From Rhodocyclales bacterium (GTDB taxonomy: Bacteria > Pseudomonadota > Gammaproteobacteria > Burkholderiales > Rhodocyclaceae): a DNA stretch of 64,000 bases. Each line of letters begins with the position of its first letter. Position 1 is the stretch's first letter. The position numbers and the translations under genes are program-made. Positions 30,277-38,064 of the stretch are shown here, in pieces. The stretch spans positions 1-64,000 of the forward strand of contig PQAF01000018.1 in assembly GCA_003105015.1 (NCBI GenBank). The letters run 5' to 3'. The notes below the pieces were generated by a model. The model was not told the DNA's origin and searched no databases. It saw only the letters and a program-made list of their open reading frames with translations.

Positions 30277-31585
30277 CGCGTTCCTCGCGTTCCGAGCGTA
30301 ACGCCGAGCGCCGGCCGCGCCTGACGTCGATTCCCGAGAGCAGCGCCAGGCCGACCACGAAGTAGGCGCCGGTGATGAGAATGGCCCGGCGGTGGTCTCC
30401 GCCGGAGAGCCAGTTCGCCATTCCGTAGGTGAGGGGGCCGAAGATCGAGGCGAGCTTCACGGCCAGTCCCCACAGTCCGAAGAATTCCGCCAGCCGCGAC
30501 GGCGGCGCCAAGTAGCCGACCATGGCGCGTCCGGCCGACTGCGAGGCGCCCATGCACAGGCCGGCGATGTTGGCCGCCACCCAGAACAGCATCCTGCCCT
30601 CGGCCAGCCAGGCCAGCACGATCATCAGGATCCAGCCGCACAAGGTCAGCGCGATGGCGCGCACGTGGCCGATGCGGTCCTGCAGGTAGCCGAAGCCGAA
30701 GGCGCCGAAGGCCGCCGTCAGGTTCACCACCAGGATCAGCACCAGCGTGTCCTGCGTCGAGAATTTCATGGCCTCCTGGGCGTAGATGGCAGCGAGGGTG
30801 ATGACCGCGGCGATGCCGGCCTGGTAGAAAAGCGTGCAGACGAGGAAGCGCGAGAGGTCCCGGAAGCGCCGCGCATGGTGCAGCGTCGCCGCCAGGCGCG
30901 ACCATGCGGTATGCACGATGCCGTCGGGCTGCGCCTGTGGCGCGGCGCGCTCGCGCAGGAAGAGGAAGGTCGGCAGGCTGGCCACTGCAAACAGTGCGGC
31001 GGTGATGAGCATGGTCTCCGGCACCGCCTGCGCCGTCTCGCGGCCTGCCGCCTTCGCCTGGGAGAGCCAGGCCAGGCAGGCGCCGAGCGAGAGCAGTCCG
31101 CCGAGGTAGCCGAGGCTCCAGCCCCAGCCGGAGACGCGCCCCATGGCGCGGCTCTTCGCCAGTTCGGGCAGGAAGGCGGCGATGAGGTTCTCGCCGGTGC
31201 CGAAGAAGAAGTTCGAGGCGATGACGCAGGCGATGGCGACGGCCAGCGTGCCGGGGCCGGTGAAATACAGCGCTGCCGTGAACAGCACGCAGCCCACGGT
31301 GGTGAAGGCGAGCAGGCGCTTCTTGGCGGCGCGCGCATCGGCCCAGGCGCCGATCAGCGGCGCGGTCAGCACGATGAGAGCGTAGGAGACGGCCAGCGTG
31401 GCCGTCCATGCCAGGGTCGCCCAGGGCGCGCGCTGCGCCACCACGGCGACGAAGTAGGCGTTGAAGACGGCGGTGATCACCACCGTCGTGTAGCCCGAGT
31501 TGGCGAAATCGTACATCGCCCAGGCCCAGGCCTCGCGCGGCCGGGCATCGTCGGTCAGCGTGCGGGAGCGTTTTTCGATGGCCAT
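30242..31585 (-). CDS. UMF1 (Atg22-like) family MFS transporter
   Basis: 447 residues with about 12 hydrophobic segments. The N-terminal WAWAMYDFANSGYTTVVIT is the signature of the UMF1/Atg22 branch of the major facilitator superfamily, whose fungal members export amino acids from the vacuole. A long loop lies near the middle (residues 210-240). The substrate in bacteria is unknown. It is divergent from the DUF3025 gene with only about 30 bases between starts, so promoters must overlap coding sequence. Confidence 0.85.
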   Translation of the reverse strand: MAIEKRSRTLTDDARPREAWAWAMYDFANSGYTTVVITAVFNAYFVAVVAQRAPWATLAWTATLAVSYALIVLTAPLIGAWADARAAKKRLLAFTTVGCVLFTAALYFTGPGTLAVAIACVIASNFFFGTGENLIAAFLPELAKSRAMGRVSGWGWSLGYLGGLLSLGACLAWLSQAKAAGRETAQAVPETMLITAALFAVASLPTFLFLRERAAPQAQPDGIVHTAWSRLAATLHHARRFRDLSRFLVCTLFYQAGIAAVITLAAIYAQEAMKFSTQDTLVLILVVNLTAAFGAFGFGYLQDRIGHVRAIALTLCGWILMIVLAWLAEGRMLFWVAANIAGLCMGASQSAGRAMVGYLAPPSRLAEFFGLWGLAVKLASIFGPLTYGMANWLSGGDHRRAILITGAYFVVGLALLSGIDVRRGRRSALRSEREERATAARPAAARR

Positions 31586-31615
31586 GGGGGCGCGCGTAAA
31601 ATGATTGGACGGATT

Positions 31616-32461
31616 ATGGCCCCTATCACCGATCTCGTGGCGCTGGCGATGCGCCCCCTCTTCGAGCCCATTGCGGGCCGGCTGCGCTTCTTCGGCGGCG
31701 AGACGCCTCCCGGGGTCGATGCGCTGAATGCCGTGCTGGAAAGGCTTGCGAAGCCGCCGCAGGCGGCCAGCGGCGCACCCGTGCGCTTTGTCCTGCCTGC
31801 CGGGAATTCAGGCGGCTATGAAGAGCGTGTCTACGCGAAAGGCGAAGTCGAGACGCGGCCGGACAACTGGCACGACTTCTTCAACGCGCTGGCCTGGATG
31901 GCCTATCCGCGCACCAAGCGCATCCTCAACGGCCGTCACCATGCCGCCCTGCAGGCGCCGCGCGCGGCCGGCAGCGCAGCGCGCGGCACGGTGCGCGATG
32001 CCGTCACGCAGTTCGACGAGTGCGGCATCGTCGTCGCGTCAGCCGCGCCGGCGCTGGTCGACCTGATCCGCGCACATGAATGGAAGGAACTGTTCTGGAT
32101 GCATCGTGCGCAACTGGCGCGCGGCATGCGCTTCTTCGTTTTCGGCCATGCCACCTGGGACCAGTTGCGCGCGCCCTTTGTCGGGCTGACGGCGAAGGCG
32201 GTTTTTCTCGACGTGGAGGCGGCGTGGCTGGCGCGACCGGTCGAACGGCAGGTCGCCGATGTCGATGCGCGTCTGGCCGAAATATTCTTGCGACCGGACG
32301 CCTATGCGCAGCCGCGCGATTTCCAGCCGCTGCCGCTGCTCGGCATTCCCGGCGTGGTGGCAGAGAGCGAGGCGCCGTCCTACTACGACGACGTGCGCCA
32401 GTTCCGTCCAAAAAAAAGAGGCCCCGCCGAAGCGGGGCCTGCAATGGAATCGGAGGTTTGA
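31616..32461 (+). CDS. DUF3025 domain-containing protein
   Basis: 281 residues from the ATG at 31616; an ATG at 31601 overlaps a TAAAAT -10-like element and is less likely. Conserved pieces are WHDFFNALAWMAYPRTK with NGRHH, DECGIVVAS, and FGHATWDQLRAPFVGLTAKAV. The function of DUF3025 is unknown. The last residues, after DDVRQFRP, are encoded by an A-run and a GC hairpin that looks like a reverse-strand terminator, so the natural C-terminus may have been altered. Confidence 0.82.
   Translation: MAPITDLVALAMRPLFEPIAGRLRFFGGETPPGVDALNAVLERLAKPPQAASGAPVRFVLPAGNSGGYEERVYAKGEVETRPDNWHDFFNALAWMAYPRTKRILNGRHHAALQAPRAAGSAARGTVRDAVTQFDECGIVVASAAPALVDLIRAHEWKELFWMHRAQLARGMRFFVFGHATWDQLRAPFVGLTAKAVFLDVEAAWLARPVERQVADVDARLAEIFLRPDAYAQPRDFQPLPLLGIPGVVAESEAPSYYDDVRQFRPKKRGPAEAGPAMESEV
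32410..32440 (-). terminator. Strong intrinsic terminator facing left, inside the end of the DUF3025 gene
   Basis: AGGCCCCGC (32419-32427) pairs with GCGGGGCCT (32432-32440) around the loop CGAA. On the reverse strand it is followed by CTC and eight T. No leftward gene that would need it is visible between here and mraZ, so it may be left from a lost gene. Confidence 0.8.
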
Positions 32462-32462
32462 G

Positions 32463-32588
32463 ATGGCCCCTGCTAAGAAAGCCTCATTCCGTTCCCCCTC
32501 TATTTTCGGACGGGTCCGTTGGCAGATCAAGGCGAGCCTGAAAATAAATTGTAAGGTGTTGAAAATAAACGATGTAGACGCGATATAA
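32463..32588 (+). CDS. Possible 41-residue peptide before rnpB
   Basis: An ATG follows GGAGG at the ideal distance (6 to 7 bases). The start MAPAKKASFRSP resembles the Lys/Ala-rich opening of histone H1-like or phasin-like proteins but then loses that character. The stop lies within the rnpB -10 element, and the -35 is inside the frame. It may be the truncated 5' end of a former gene. Confidence 0.35.
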   Translation: MAPAKKASFRSPSIFGRVRWQIKASLKINCKVLKINDVDAI

Positions 32589-32589
32589 T
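32559..32589 (+). promoter_or_regulatory. rnpB promoter
   Basis: TTGAAA (32559-32564) and a perfect TATAAT (32584-32589) are separated by 19 bases, slightly longer than ideal. The expected start about 7 bases later coincides with the 5' end of the RNase P RNA. Confidence 0.7.
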
Positions 32590-32594
32590 GAACT

Positions 32595-32961
32595 TGGAAG
32601 TCCGCCAGGCAGCCGCTGTGCGTCTCGTGCGCATGGAGGAAAGTCCGGGCCCCATAGAGCAGGATGCCGGCTAACGGCCGGGCGCTGTGAGGCGATGGAA
32701 AGTGGCACAGAGAATAGACCGCCTAAGTCTGCAAGGACCGGCAAGGGTGAAACGGCGGGGTAAGAGCCCACCGCAGTCCGTGGCAACACGGCTGGCACGC
32801 TAAACCCCATCCGGGGCAAGGCCAAATAGGGAAGCCATGACGCTGCTCGCGTCGCTTCCGGGTAGGCTGCTAGAGCGCCGCGGCAACGCGGCGCCCAGAG
32901 GAATGGCTGCCGGACAGCTTCGGCTGTCTTACAGAACCCGGCTTATCGGCGGACTTCCAAC
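32595..32961 (+). ncRNA. rnpB: RNase P RNA (bacterial type A)
   Basis: The ends pair in a long P1 helix (TTGGAAGTCCGCC with GGCGGACTTCCAA). The universal core is present: GAGGAAAGTCCGGGC at 32636-32650 and the distal P4 partner ACAGAACCCGGCTTAT near 32930-32946. Its length of about 367 bases is normal. It is the ribozyme that matures tRNA 5' ends. Ends are placed from P1 pairing and the promoter, so they may be off by a few bases. Confidence 0.95.
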
Positions 32962-32972
32962 TCCCTTCGCAG

Positions 32973-32989
32973 GGCGGCGCATGGCCGCC
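32973..32989 (+). terminator. Possible rnpB terminator hairpin
   Basis: GGCGGC (32973-32978) pairs with GCCGCC (32984-32989) just after the RNase P RNA. The following bases (ACTCTTGATAGT) are only moderately T-rich, so termination here is uncertain. Confidence 0.4.
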
Positions 32990-33117
32990 ACTCTTGATAG
33001 TCAACTTTCACTTCGCTTTCTATCCACATTGTTTTTTAACGATTAATTTTTCAAGATTTTGTCTCAAGTCGACCCCTTAAGTCTTTGTTGCGCCTAGAAA
33101 AATTCGTAAATTTCCGC
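32990..33117. other. AT-rich spacer between rnpB and the dcw promoter
   Basis: Contains T-runs near 33029 and 33047 that could help terminate rnpB transcription. No gene is visible. Confidence 0.4.
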
Positions 33118-33170
33118 TTGACCCTGCATTAGAGTTCAACTAAAGTGGGAAATAGTGGAAAAAAGTGGGA
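33118..33170 (+). promoter_or_regulatory. dcw cluster promoter with MraZ operator
   Basis: TTGACC (33118-33123) and TAAAGT (33141-33146) are spaced by 17 bases. Overlapping and following the -10 are TGGGA (33146), TGGAA (33156) and TGGGA (33166), each separated by 5 bases, the known MraZ-box arrangement. MraZ binding here would block its own promoter, giving autorepression of the whole cluster. Confidence 0.8.
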
Positions 33171-33209
33171 AATCTGGATTTCGGGTTTCCTGCCAAAGGA
33201 GGGGGTCGG

Positions 33210-33656
33210 ATGTACCAGGGGGCTGCGGCGCTGTATCTCGACGCGAAGGGACGCCTGGCGGTGCCGTCGCGGCATCGCGAGGGCCTCGCCGCGGCCGCCA
33301 ACGGCACGTTAGTGCTTACTGCGCACCCGCATCGCTGCCTCCTGATCTATCCCCTGCCGGCCTGGGAGCCCATCCGCGACAAGGTGCTCCAGGCCCCCAG
33401 CCTCGAACAGCAATCCGCCCTGTTGAAACGCCTGCTCATCGGCTTCGCCCGCGAAGAGGCGATGGACGCGGCCGGCCGCGTGCTGATCGCGCCGGAACTG
33501 CGCCAGTACGCCGGCCTCGAGAAGGAAGTCTGGCTGGTCGGCCAGGGCAACCATTTCGAGCTCTGGTCGGATGCCGGCTGGAAGCAGCAGCAGGAAGCGA
33601 TTTTTGCCCTCGGCGACAAGCTGCTGCCGCCGGGGCTGGAGACACTCACGCTGTGA
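33210..33656 (+). CDS. mraZ: Transcriptional regulator MraZ
   Basis: 148 residues from the ATG at 33210, with AAGGAGG upstream. The two AbrB-like swapped-hairpin repeats are visible ([18 protein letters not shown] and [18 protein letters not shown], both with a DxxGR core). It represses the dcw promoter through the TGGGA repeats just upstream. An in-frame GTG at 33165 lies within the operator and is rejected. The stop overlaps the rsmH GTG. Confidence 0.95.
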   Translation: MYQGAAALYLDAKGRLAVPSRHREGLAAAANGTLVLTAHPHRCLLIYPLPAWEPIRDKVLQAPSLEQQSALLKRLLIGFAREEAMDAAGRVLIAPELRQYAGLEKEVWLVGQGNHFELWSDAGWKQQQEAIFALGDKLLPPGLETLTL

Positions 33657-34579
33657 GCGGGCGTGCGCAGCACAAGACGGTGCTGCTGGAGGAGGCGGTC
33701 GACGCCCTGGCGGTGAAGCCGGGCGGGACGTACGTGGATGCGACCTTCGGCCGCGGTGGCCACAGCCGGCTGATCCTCCGGCGGCTGAACGAGCAGGGGC
33801 GGCTGATCGCGCTGGATCGGGATCCGGCGGCGATCGCGGCGGGCGGGGAGATCGCCGATGCGCGCCTCAAAGTGATCCATGCCGCCTTCGGCAGCCTGAA
33901 GGCGGTGCTGAAGGCGGAAGGTGTGGAGCGGGTGGATGGCGTGCTGATGGACCTGGGCGTGTCTTCCCCGCAGCTGGACGCAGCGGAGCGCGGCTTCAGC
34001 TTCCGGCAGGATGCGCCGCTCGACATGCGCATGGATACGAGCCGCGGCCAGACGGCGGCGGAATGGCTGGCGCAGGCGAGCCAGCAGCAACTCGCGGAGG
34101 TGATAAAAAATTATGGCGAAGAACGGTTTGCTAATGCGGTTGCAAAGGCGATTGTTGCTGCTCGGGCAGGGGGGGCTATCGCAACCACACGACAACTTGC
34201 CGAGATCGTGGCATCGGCCGTCCGCACGCGCGAGCAAGGCCAGCATCCGGCGACGCGCAGCTTTCAGGCTATACGGATTCACGTCAATCAGGAGCTTGAG
34301 GAATTGTCGCTAGTCCTTCCCCAGGCCGTTGCGGCACTCAAGCCCGGCGGCCGTCTCGTCGTCATCAGCTTCCATTCCCTCGAGGACCGCATCGTCAAGC
34401 GCTTCCTGCGCGACGAATCGCGCCCGCCGCAGCTGCCTTCGCGCCTGCCGGTGCGTGCCGCCGACCTGCCGCCGCCGCGGCTGAAGCTGGTCGGCAAGTC
34501 GGTTACCCCTTCGCTGGCGGAAGTCGACGCCAATCCGCGTGCCCGCAGCGCCGTGATGCGCGTGGCGGAAAGGACCTGA
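33653..34579 (+). CDS. rsmH: 16S rRNA m4C1402 methyltransferase RsmH (MraW)
   Basis: 308 residues from the GTG at 33653 (GTGA overlap with mraZ). [13 protein letters not shown], then [13 protein letters not shown] (SAM site), [11 protein letters not shown] and [13 protein letters not shown] are the family motifs. It methylates N4 of C1402 in 16S rRNA, the same nucleotide that RsmI modifies on the ribose, and rsmI lies about 5 kb away. Codons 145-195 (around 34100-34210) are unusually AT-rich, with ATA, AAA, TTT, GCT and CGA, although the encoded residues are conserved. Confidence 0.96.
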   Translation: MSGRAQHKTVLLEEAVDALAVKPGGTYVDATFGRGGHSRLILRRLNEQGRLIALDRDPAAIAAGGEIADARLKVIHAAFGSLKAVLKAEGVERVDGVLMDLGVSSPQLDAAERGFSFRQDAPLDMRMDTSRGQTAAEWLAQASQQQLAEVIKNYGEERFANAVAKAIVAARAGGAIATTRQLAEIVASAVRTREQGQHPATRSFQAIRIHVNQELEELSLVLPQAVAALKPGGRLVVISFHSLEDRIVKRFLRDESRPPQLPSRLPVRAADLPPPRLKLVGKSVTPSLAEVDANPRARSAVMRVAERT

Positions 34580-34583
34580 CGCC

Positions 34584-34850
34584 GTGCTCCGGCTGAACCT
34601 CGCCCTCATCGCGATTGTCCTGGCCAGCGCGCTGGGGGGGGTGGCCTCGCAGCACAAGGCGAGAAAATTGTTCACCGACCTTGAGCGCGAGCAGGAGCGC
34701 ATGCGCCAGCTGGAAGTCGAATGGGGCCAGCTGCAGCTGGAGCAGAGCACCTGGGCGTCGCATTCGCGGGTCGAGAAATTTGCCCGTGAGCGATTGCACA
34801 TGAAGCCGCCGGCGGCAGGCCAGGTGCTGGCGGTCGAGGTGCCGCGGTGA
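34584..34850 (+). CDS. ftsL: Cell division protein FtsL
   Basis: 88 residues from GTG. A short N-terminus, one transmembrane segment (LNLALIAIVLASALGGVA) and a periplasmic coiled coil with hydrophobic heptads (LEREQERMRQLEVEWGQLQL) are typical. It forms the FtsQLB complex with FtsQ and FtsB. The stop overlaps the ftsI GTG by 4 bases. Confidence 0.92.
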   Translation: MLRLNLALIAIVLASALGGVASQHKARKLFTDLEREQERMRQLEVEWGQLQLEQSTWASHSRVEKFARERLHMKPPAAGQVLAVEVPR

Positions 34851-36574
34851 AGTTCGCCAGCAGCCCGCTGCTGTCCCAGCTCCTGCCGGCCTGGCGCGCA
34901 CGCTTCGTCGCCGCGCTGATCCTGCTGGCCTTCGGCACCCTGGCGGCGCGCTCGGTGTACCTGCAGGTGGTGCGCAACGATTTCCTGCAGCAGAAGGGCG
35001 AGTCGCGCTATGCCCGCGTGATCGAACTGTCGGCCACGCGCGGCCGCATCGCCGATCGCAGCGGCGACATGCTGGCGGTGTCCACGCCGGTGAAGTCGGT
35101 CTGGGCGATTCCCGAGGATGCGCGCCTTTCGCCGGCGCAGGCGCGCGAACTGGCGGGCCTGCTGGAGATGGACGTGCGCGAACTGAACCGCCGCCTTGCT
35201 GCGGAGAAGGACTTCGTCTTCATCAAGCGGCAGATCCCGCCCGACACGGCTGAAAAGGTCGCCGCGCTCAACCTGCCCGGCATCCACCTGCAGCGCGAGT
35301 ATCGCCGCTACTATCCGGCTGCCGAGGTGACCTCCCACATGCTCGGCTTCACCGGCGTCGAGGACAAGGGGCAGGAAGGCATCGAGCTGGCCCTCGATGC
35401 CCAGCTCGCCGGCAAGCCGGGCAGTCGCCGCGTCATCAAGGATCGCCTCGGCCGCATCGTCGAGGACGTCGAGAGCATCAAGCCGCCGCAGGACGGCAGG
35501 GACATCACGCTCGCCCTCGACGCCAAGGTGCAATACCTTGCCTTCACGCATCTCAAGCAGGCGCTGGCCGAGCATAAGGCCAAGGCCGGCGGCGTCGTCG
35601 TGCTCGACGCCAGGACCGGCGAGGTGCTGGCGCTGGCCAATCTGCCCGCCTACAACCCGAACAACCGCGTCAAGCTGACCGGCGCGCAACTGAGGAACCG
35701 CGCGCTGACCGACGTCTTCGAGCCCGGCTCGACGATGAAGCCGTTCACCATTGCCCTGGCGCTGGAGAAGGGGCGCTTCCGCTTCGACTCGCAGATCCAG
35801 ACGGCGCCGGGACGCCTGACCATCGGCAACGCCACCATCCATGACGCCCATCCGCACGGCCTGCTGACGGTGGCGCAGGTGGTCCAGAAGTCGAGCAACG
35901 TCGGCACGGCGAAGATCGCCGGCGCGTTCTCCCCGGAGGAAATGTGGCAGATGTTCGATGCGCTCGGCTTCGGCCAGCCGCTCCGGCTCGGTTTTCCGGG
36001 CGAAGTCGGCGGCCGCCTGCGTCCCTTCAAGACCTGGCGGCCGATCGAGCAGGCCACCATGTCTTACGGCCACGGCATCTCGGTGACGCTGATGCAGCTG
36101 GCTCGCGCTTACCTGGTATTTGCCCGCGACGGCGACCTGATCCCGTTGTCTCTGACCCGGCTGGAATCACCGCCGATCGCGGGCAAATCCGTTTTTTCCG
36201 CACAGACGGCGCGCGAGGTCCGCGCCATGCTCGAGATGGCCGTGCTGCCCGGCGGCACCGCGCCCAAGGCGCAGATCGCAGGCTACCGCGTCGCCGGCAA
36301 GACCGGCACGGCGCACAAGCTGGAGGCCGGCCAGTATGCCGACCGCTACGTGGCGGCTTTCGTCGGCTTCGCGCCGGTGTCGGATCCGCGCCTGCTGGTG
36401 GCGGTGATGATCGACGAGCCCTCCGCCGGCAAGTACTACGGCGGCGAGGTGGCGGCGCCGGTCTTCGCCCAGGTGATGGCCGGCAGCCTGCGCACGCTCG
36501 GCGTGGCGCCGGATGCGCCGCTCAAGCCCGTCCAGGTGGCGCGGGATGCGGCGCCGGTGCCGGAGAGCCTGTGA
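34847..36574 (+). CDS. ftsI: Septal peptidoglycan transpeptidase FtsI (PBP3)
   Basis: 575 residues. One N-terminal transmembrane helix (about 19-38), a class B dimerisation domain, then the transpeptidase domain with STMK (S295 nucleophile), KSSN (about 348-351) and KTGTA (near 480). It crosslinks septal peptidoglycan with FtsW, encoded downstream. Both ends overlap neighbours by 4 bases. Confidence 0.96.
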   Translation: MKFASSPLLSQLLPAWRARFVAALILLAFGTLAARSVYLQVVRNDFLQQKGESRYARVIELSATRGRIADRSGDMLAVSTPVKSVWAIPEDARLSPAQARELAGLLEMDVRELNRRLAAEKDFVFIKRQIPPDTAEKVAALNLPGIHLQREYRRYYPAAEVTSHMLGFTGVEDKGQEGIELALDAQLAGKPGSRRVIKDRLGRIVEDVESIKPPQDGRDITLALDAKVQYLAFTHLKQALAEHKAKAGGVVVLDARTGEVLALANLPAYNPNNRVKLTGAQLRNRALTDVFEPGSTMKPFTIALALEKGRFRFDSQIQTAPGRLTIGNATIHDAHPHGLLTVAQVVQKSSNVGTAKIAGAFSPEEMWQMFDALGFGQPLRLGFPGEVGGRLRPFKTWRPIEQATMSYGHGISVTLMQLARAYLVFARDGDLIPLSLTRLESPPIAGKSVFSAQTAREVRAMLEMAVLPGGTAPKAQIAGYRVAGKTGTAHKLEAGQYADRYVAAFVGFAPVSDPRLLVAVMIDEPSAGKYYGGEVAAPVFAQVMAGSLRTLGVAPDAPLKPVQVARDAAPVPESL

Positions 36575-38064
36575 AACGTGAATTGGGGGAAGCGCAACGC
36601 GTGCTCGATGAACTGCAGAGGCAAGGCGTGAAGGCGACATCCCTGTGTGCGGACTCGCGCGCAGTGGCGCCGGGGGACGTCTTCGTCGCCTTCCCCGGCG
36701 CGCGCGCCGACGGCCGCCGCTTCATCGCCGACGCCGTGGCGCGCGGCGCGGCCGCCGTGCTGTGGGAGCGCCAGGGCGCGGAGGCGCCTGCCATTGCCGT
36801 GCCGAATCTGGCCGTTGACGACATGCAGGCGCTCTCCGGCTGGCTGGCCCATCTCGTATACGGACGTCCTTCGGAAAAGTTGTGGACAGTGGGGGTCACC
36901 GGCACCAACGGCAAGACTTCGGTGAGCCAGTGGATCGCCCAGGCCTTCGCGCAACTCGAGCGCCGCTGCGCGGTGATCGGCACGCTCGGCTGCGGCTTTC
37001 CGGGGCACTTGGAAGAAAGCCTCAACACCACGCCGGACGCCCTCGCCCTGCACCGCCTCTTCGCCGGCTACCTCGCGCAGGGTGCGCAGGCGGCGGCGAT
37101 GGAAGTCTCCTCGATCGGCCTGCACCAGGGGCGCGTCAATGGCGTGCATTTCGACGTCGCGGTGTTCACCAACCTGACGCGCGACCACCTCGAGTACCAC
37201 GGCAGCATGGAAGCCTATGGCGCAGCGAAGGAGCAGCTGTTCGCTGCGCCAGGCCTGAAGGCGGCCGTGCTCAATCTCGACGATGCGCTCGGCCGCAAGA
37301 TCGCCCGCGACCTCGTCGGCCGCGGCGTGCCGGTGACCGGCTATACCCTGCGGGGAGAGGTCGCGCCGGGCGTCGATGTCCTGCTCGCCGCCGAAAACAT
37401 CGCGGCGACGCCGCGCGGCCTGCGCTTTACCGCGGTCACGCCGCAGGGCCGCGCCGACATCGATGCCGCGCTGGTGGGGGAGTTCAACGTCGCCAACCTG
37501 CTTGCCGTGATGGGCACGCTGCTGGCTTCCGGCGTGCCGCTGCACCGGGCAGCCGCCGTGTTGCGGAGACTGACTTCTTCGCCCGGCCGCATGCAGGCCG
37601 TCGGCGGCGAGGGCCAGCCGCTGGCGGTGATCGACTACGCGCATACGCCGGACGCGCTCGACAAGGCGCTGGCGGCGCTGCGCGGCGCCGCCGCCGCGCG
37701 CGGCGGCCGCCTCGTCTGCGTCTTCGGCTGCGGCGGCAACCGCGATCCGGGCAAGCGGCCGCAAATGGGCGACGTCGCGGCGCGGCGGGCCGATGCGGTG
37801 ATCCTCACCAGCGACAACCCGCGCGACGAGGACCCGCAGGCCATTCTCGCCGACATCGTCCGCGGCGCGCCGGGCGCGCGCACGATTGCCGACCGTGGCG
37901 AAGCGATCCGTGCCGCCCTTGCCGAAGCCGATGCCCGCGACGTCGTGCTGATCGCCGGCAAGGGCCATGAGTCCTACCAGGAAATCGCCGGCCGGCGGCT
38001 GCCGTTCTCCGACGTCGACTGCGCCGTTGCCGCGCTCGCCGGCCGTGGAGGGCCGTCGCGATGA
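36571..38064 (+). CDS. murE: UDP-MurNAc-tripeptide ligase MurE (mDAP-adding)
   Basis: 497 residues from GTG. The Mur-ligase ATP site is VTGTNGKTSVS; LNTTPDA and MEVSSIGLHQGR follow. The DNPRDEDP motif selects meso-diaminopimelate, which indicates Gram-negative-type peptidoglycan. It adds mDAP to UDP-MurNAc-L-Ala-D-Glu in the cytoplasm. A GACTGACTT motif lies at 37568. Confidence 0.96.
   Translation: MKRELGEAQRVLDELQRQGVKATSLCADSRAVAPGDVFVAFPGARADGRRFIADAVARGAAAVLWERQGAEAPAIAVPNLAVDDMQALSGWLAHLVYGRPSEKLWTVGVTGTNGKTSVSQWIAQAFAQLERRCAVIGTLGCGFPGHLEESLNTTPDALALHRLFAGYLAQGAQAAAMEVSSIGLHQGRVNGVHFDVAVFTNLTRDHLEYHGSMEAYGAAKEQLFAAPGLKAAVLNLDDALGRKIARDLVGRGVPVTGYTLRGEVAPGVDVLLAAENIAATPRGLRFTAVTPQGRADIDAALVGEFNVANLLAVMGTLLASGVPLHRAAAVLRRLTSSPGRMQAVGGEGQPLAVIDYAHTPDALDKALAALRGAAAARGGRLVCVFGCGGNRDPGKRPQMGDVAARRADAVILTSDNPRDEDPQAILADIVRGAPGARTIADRGEAIRAALAEADARDVVLIAGKGHESYQEIAGRRLPFSDVDCAVAALAGRGGPSR

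Noticed and set aside
30392..31600. Long frame opposite the UMF1 transporter joined to the DUF3025 protein
   Set aside because: Only the part from about 31601-31616 onward has DUF3025 character.
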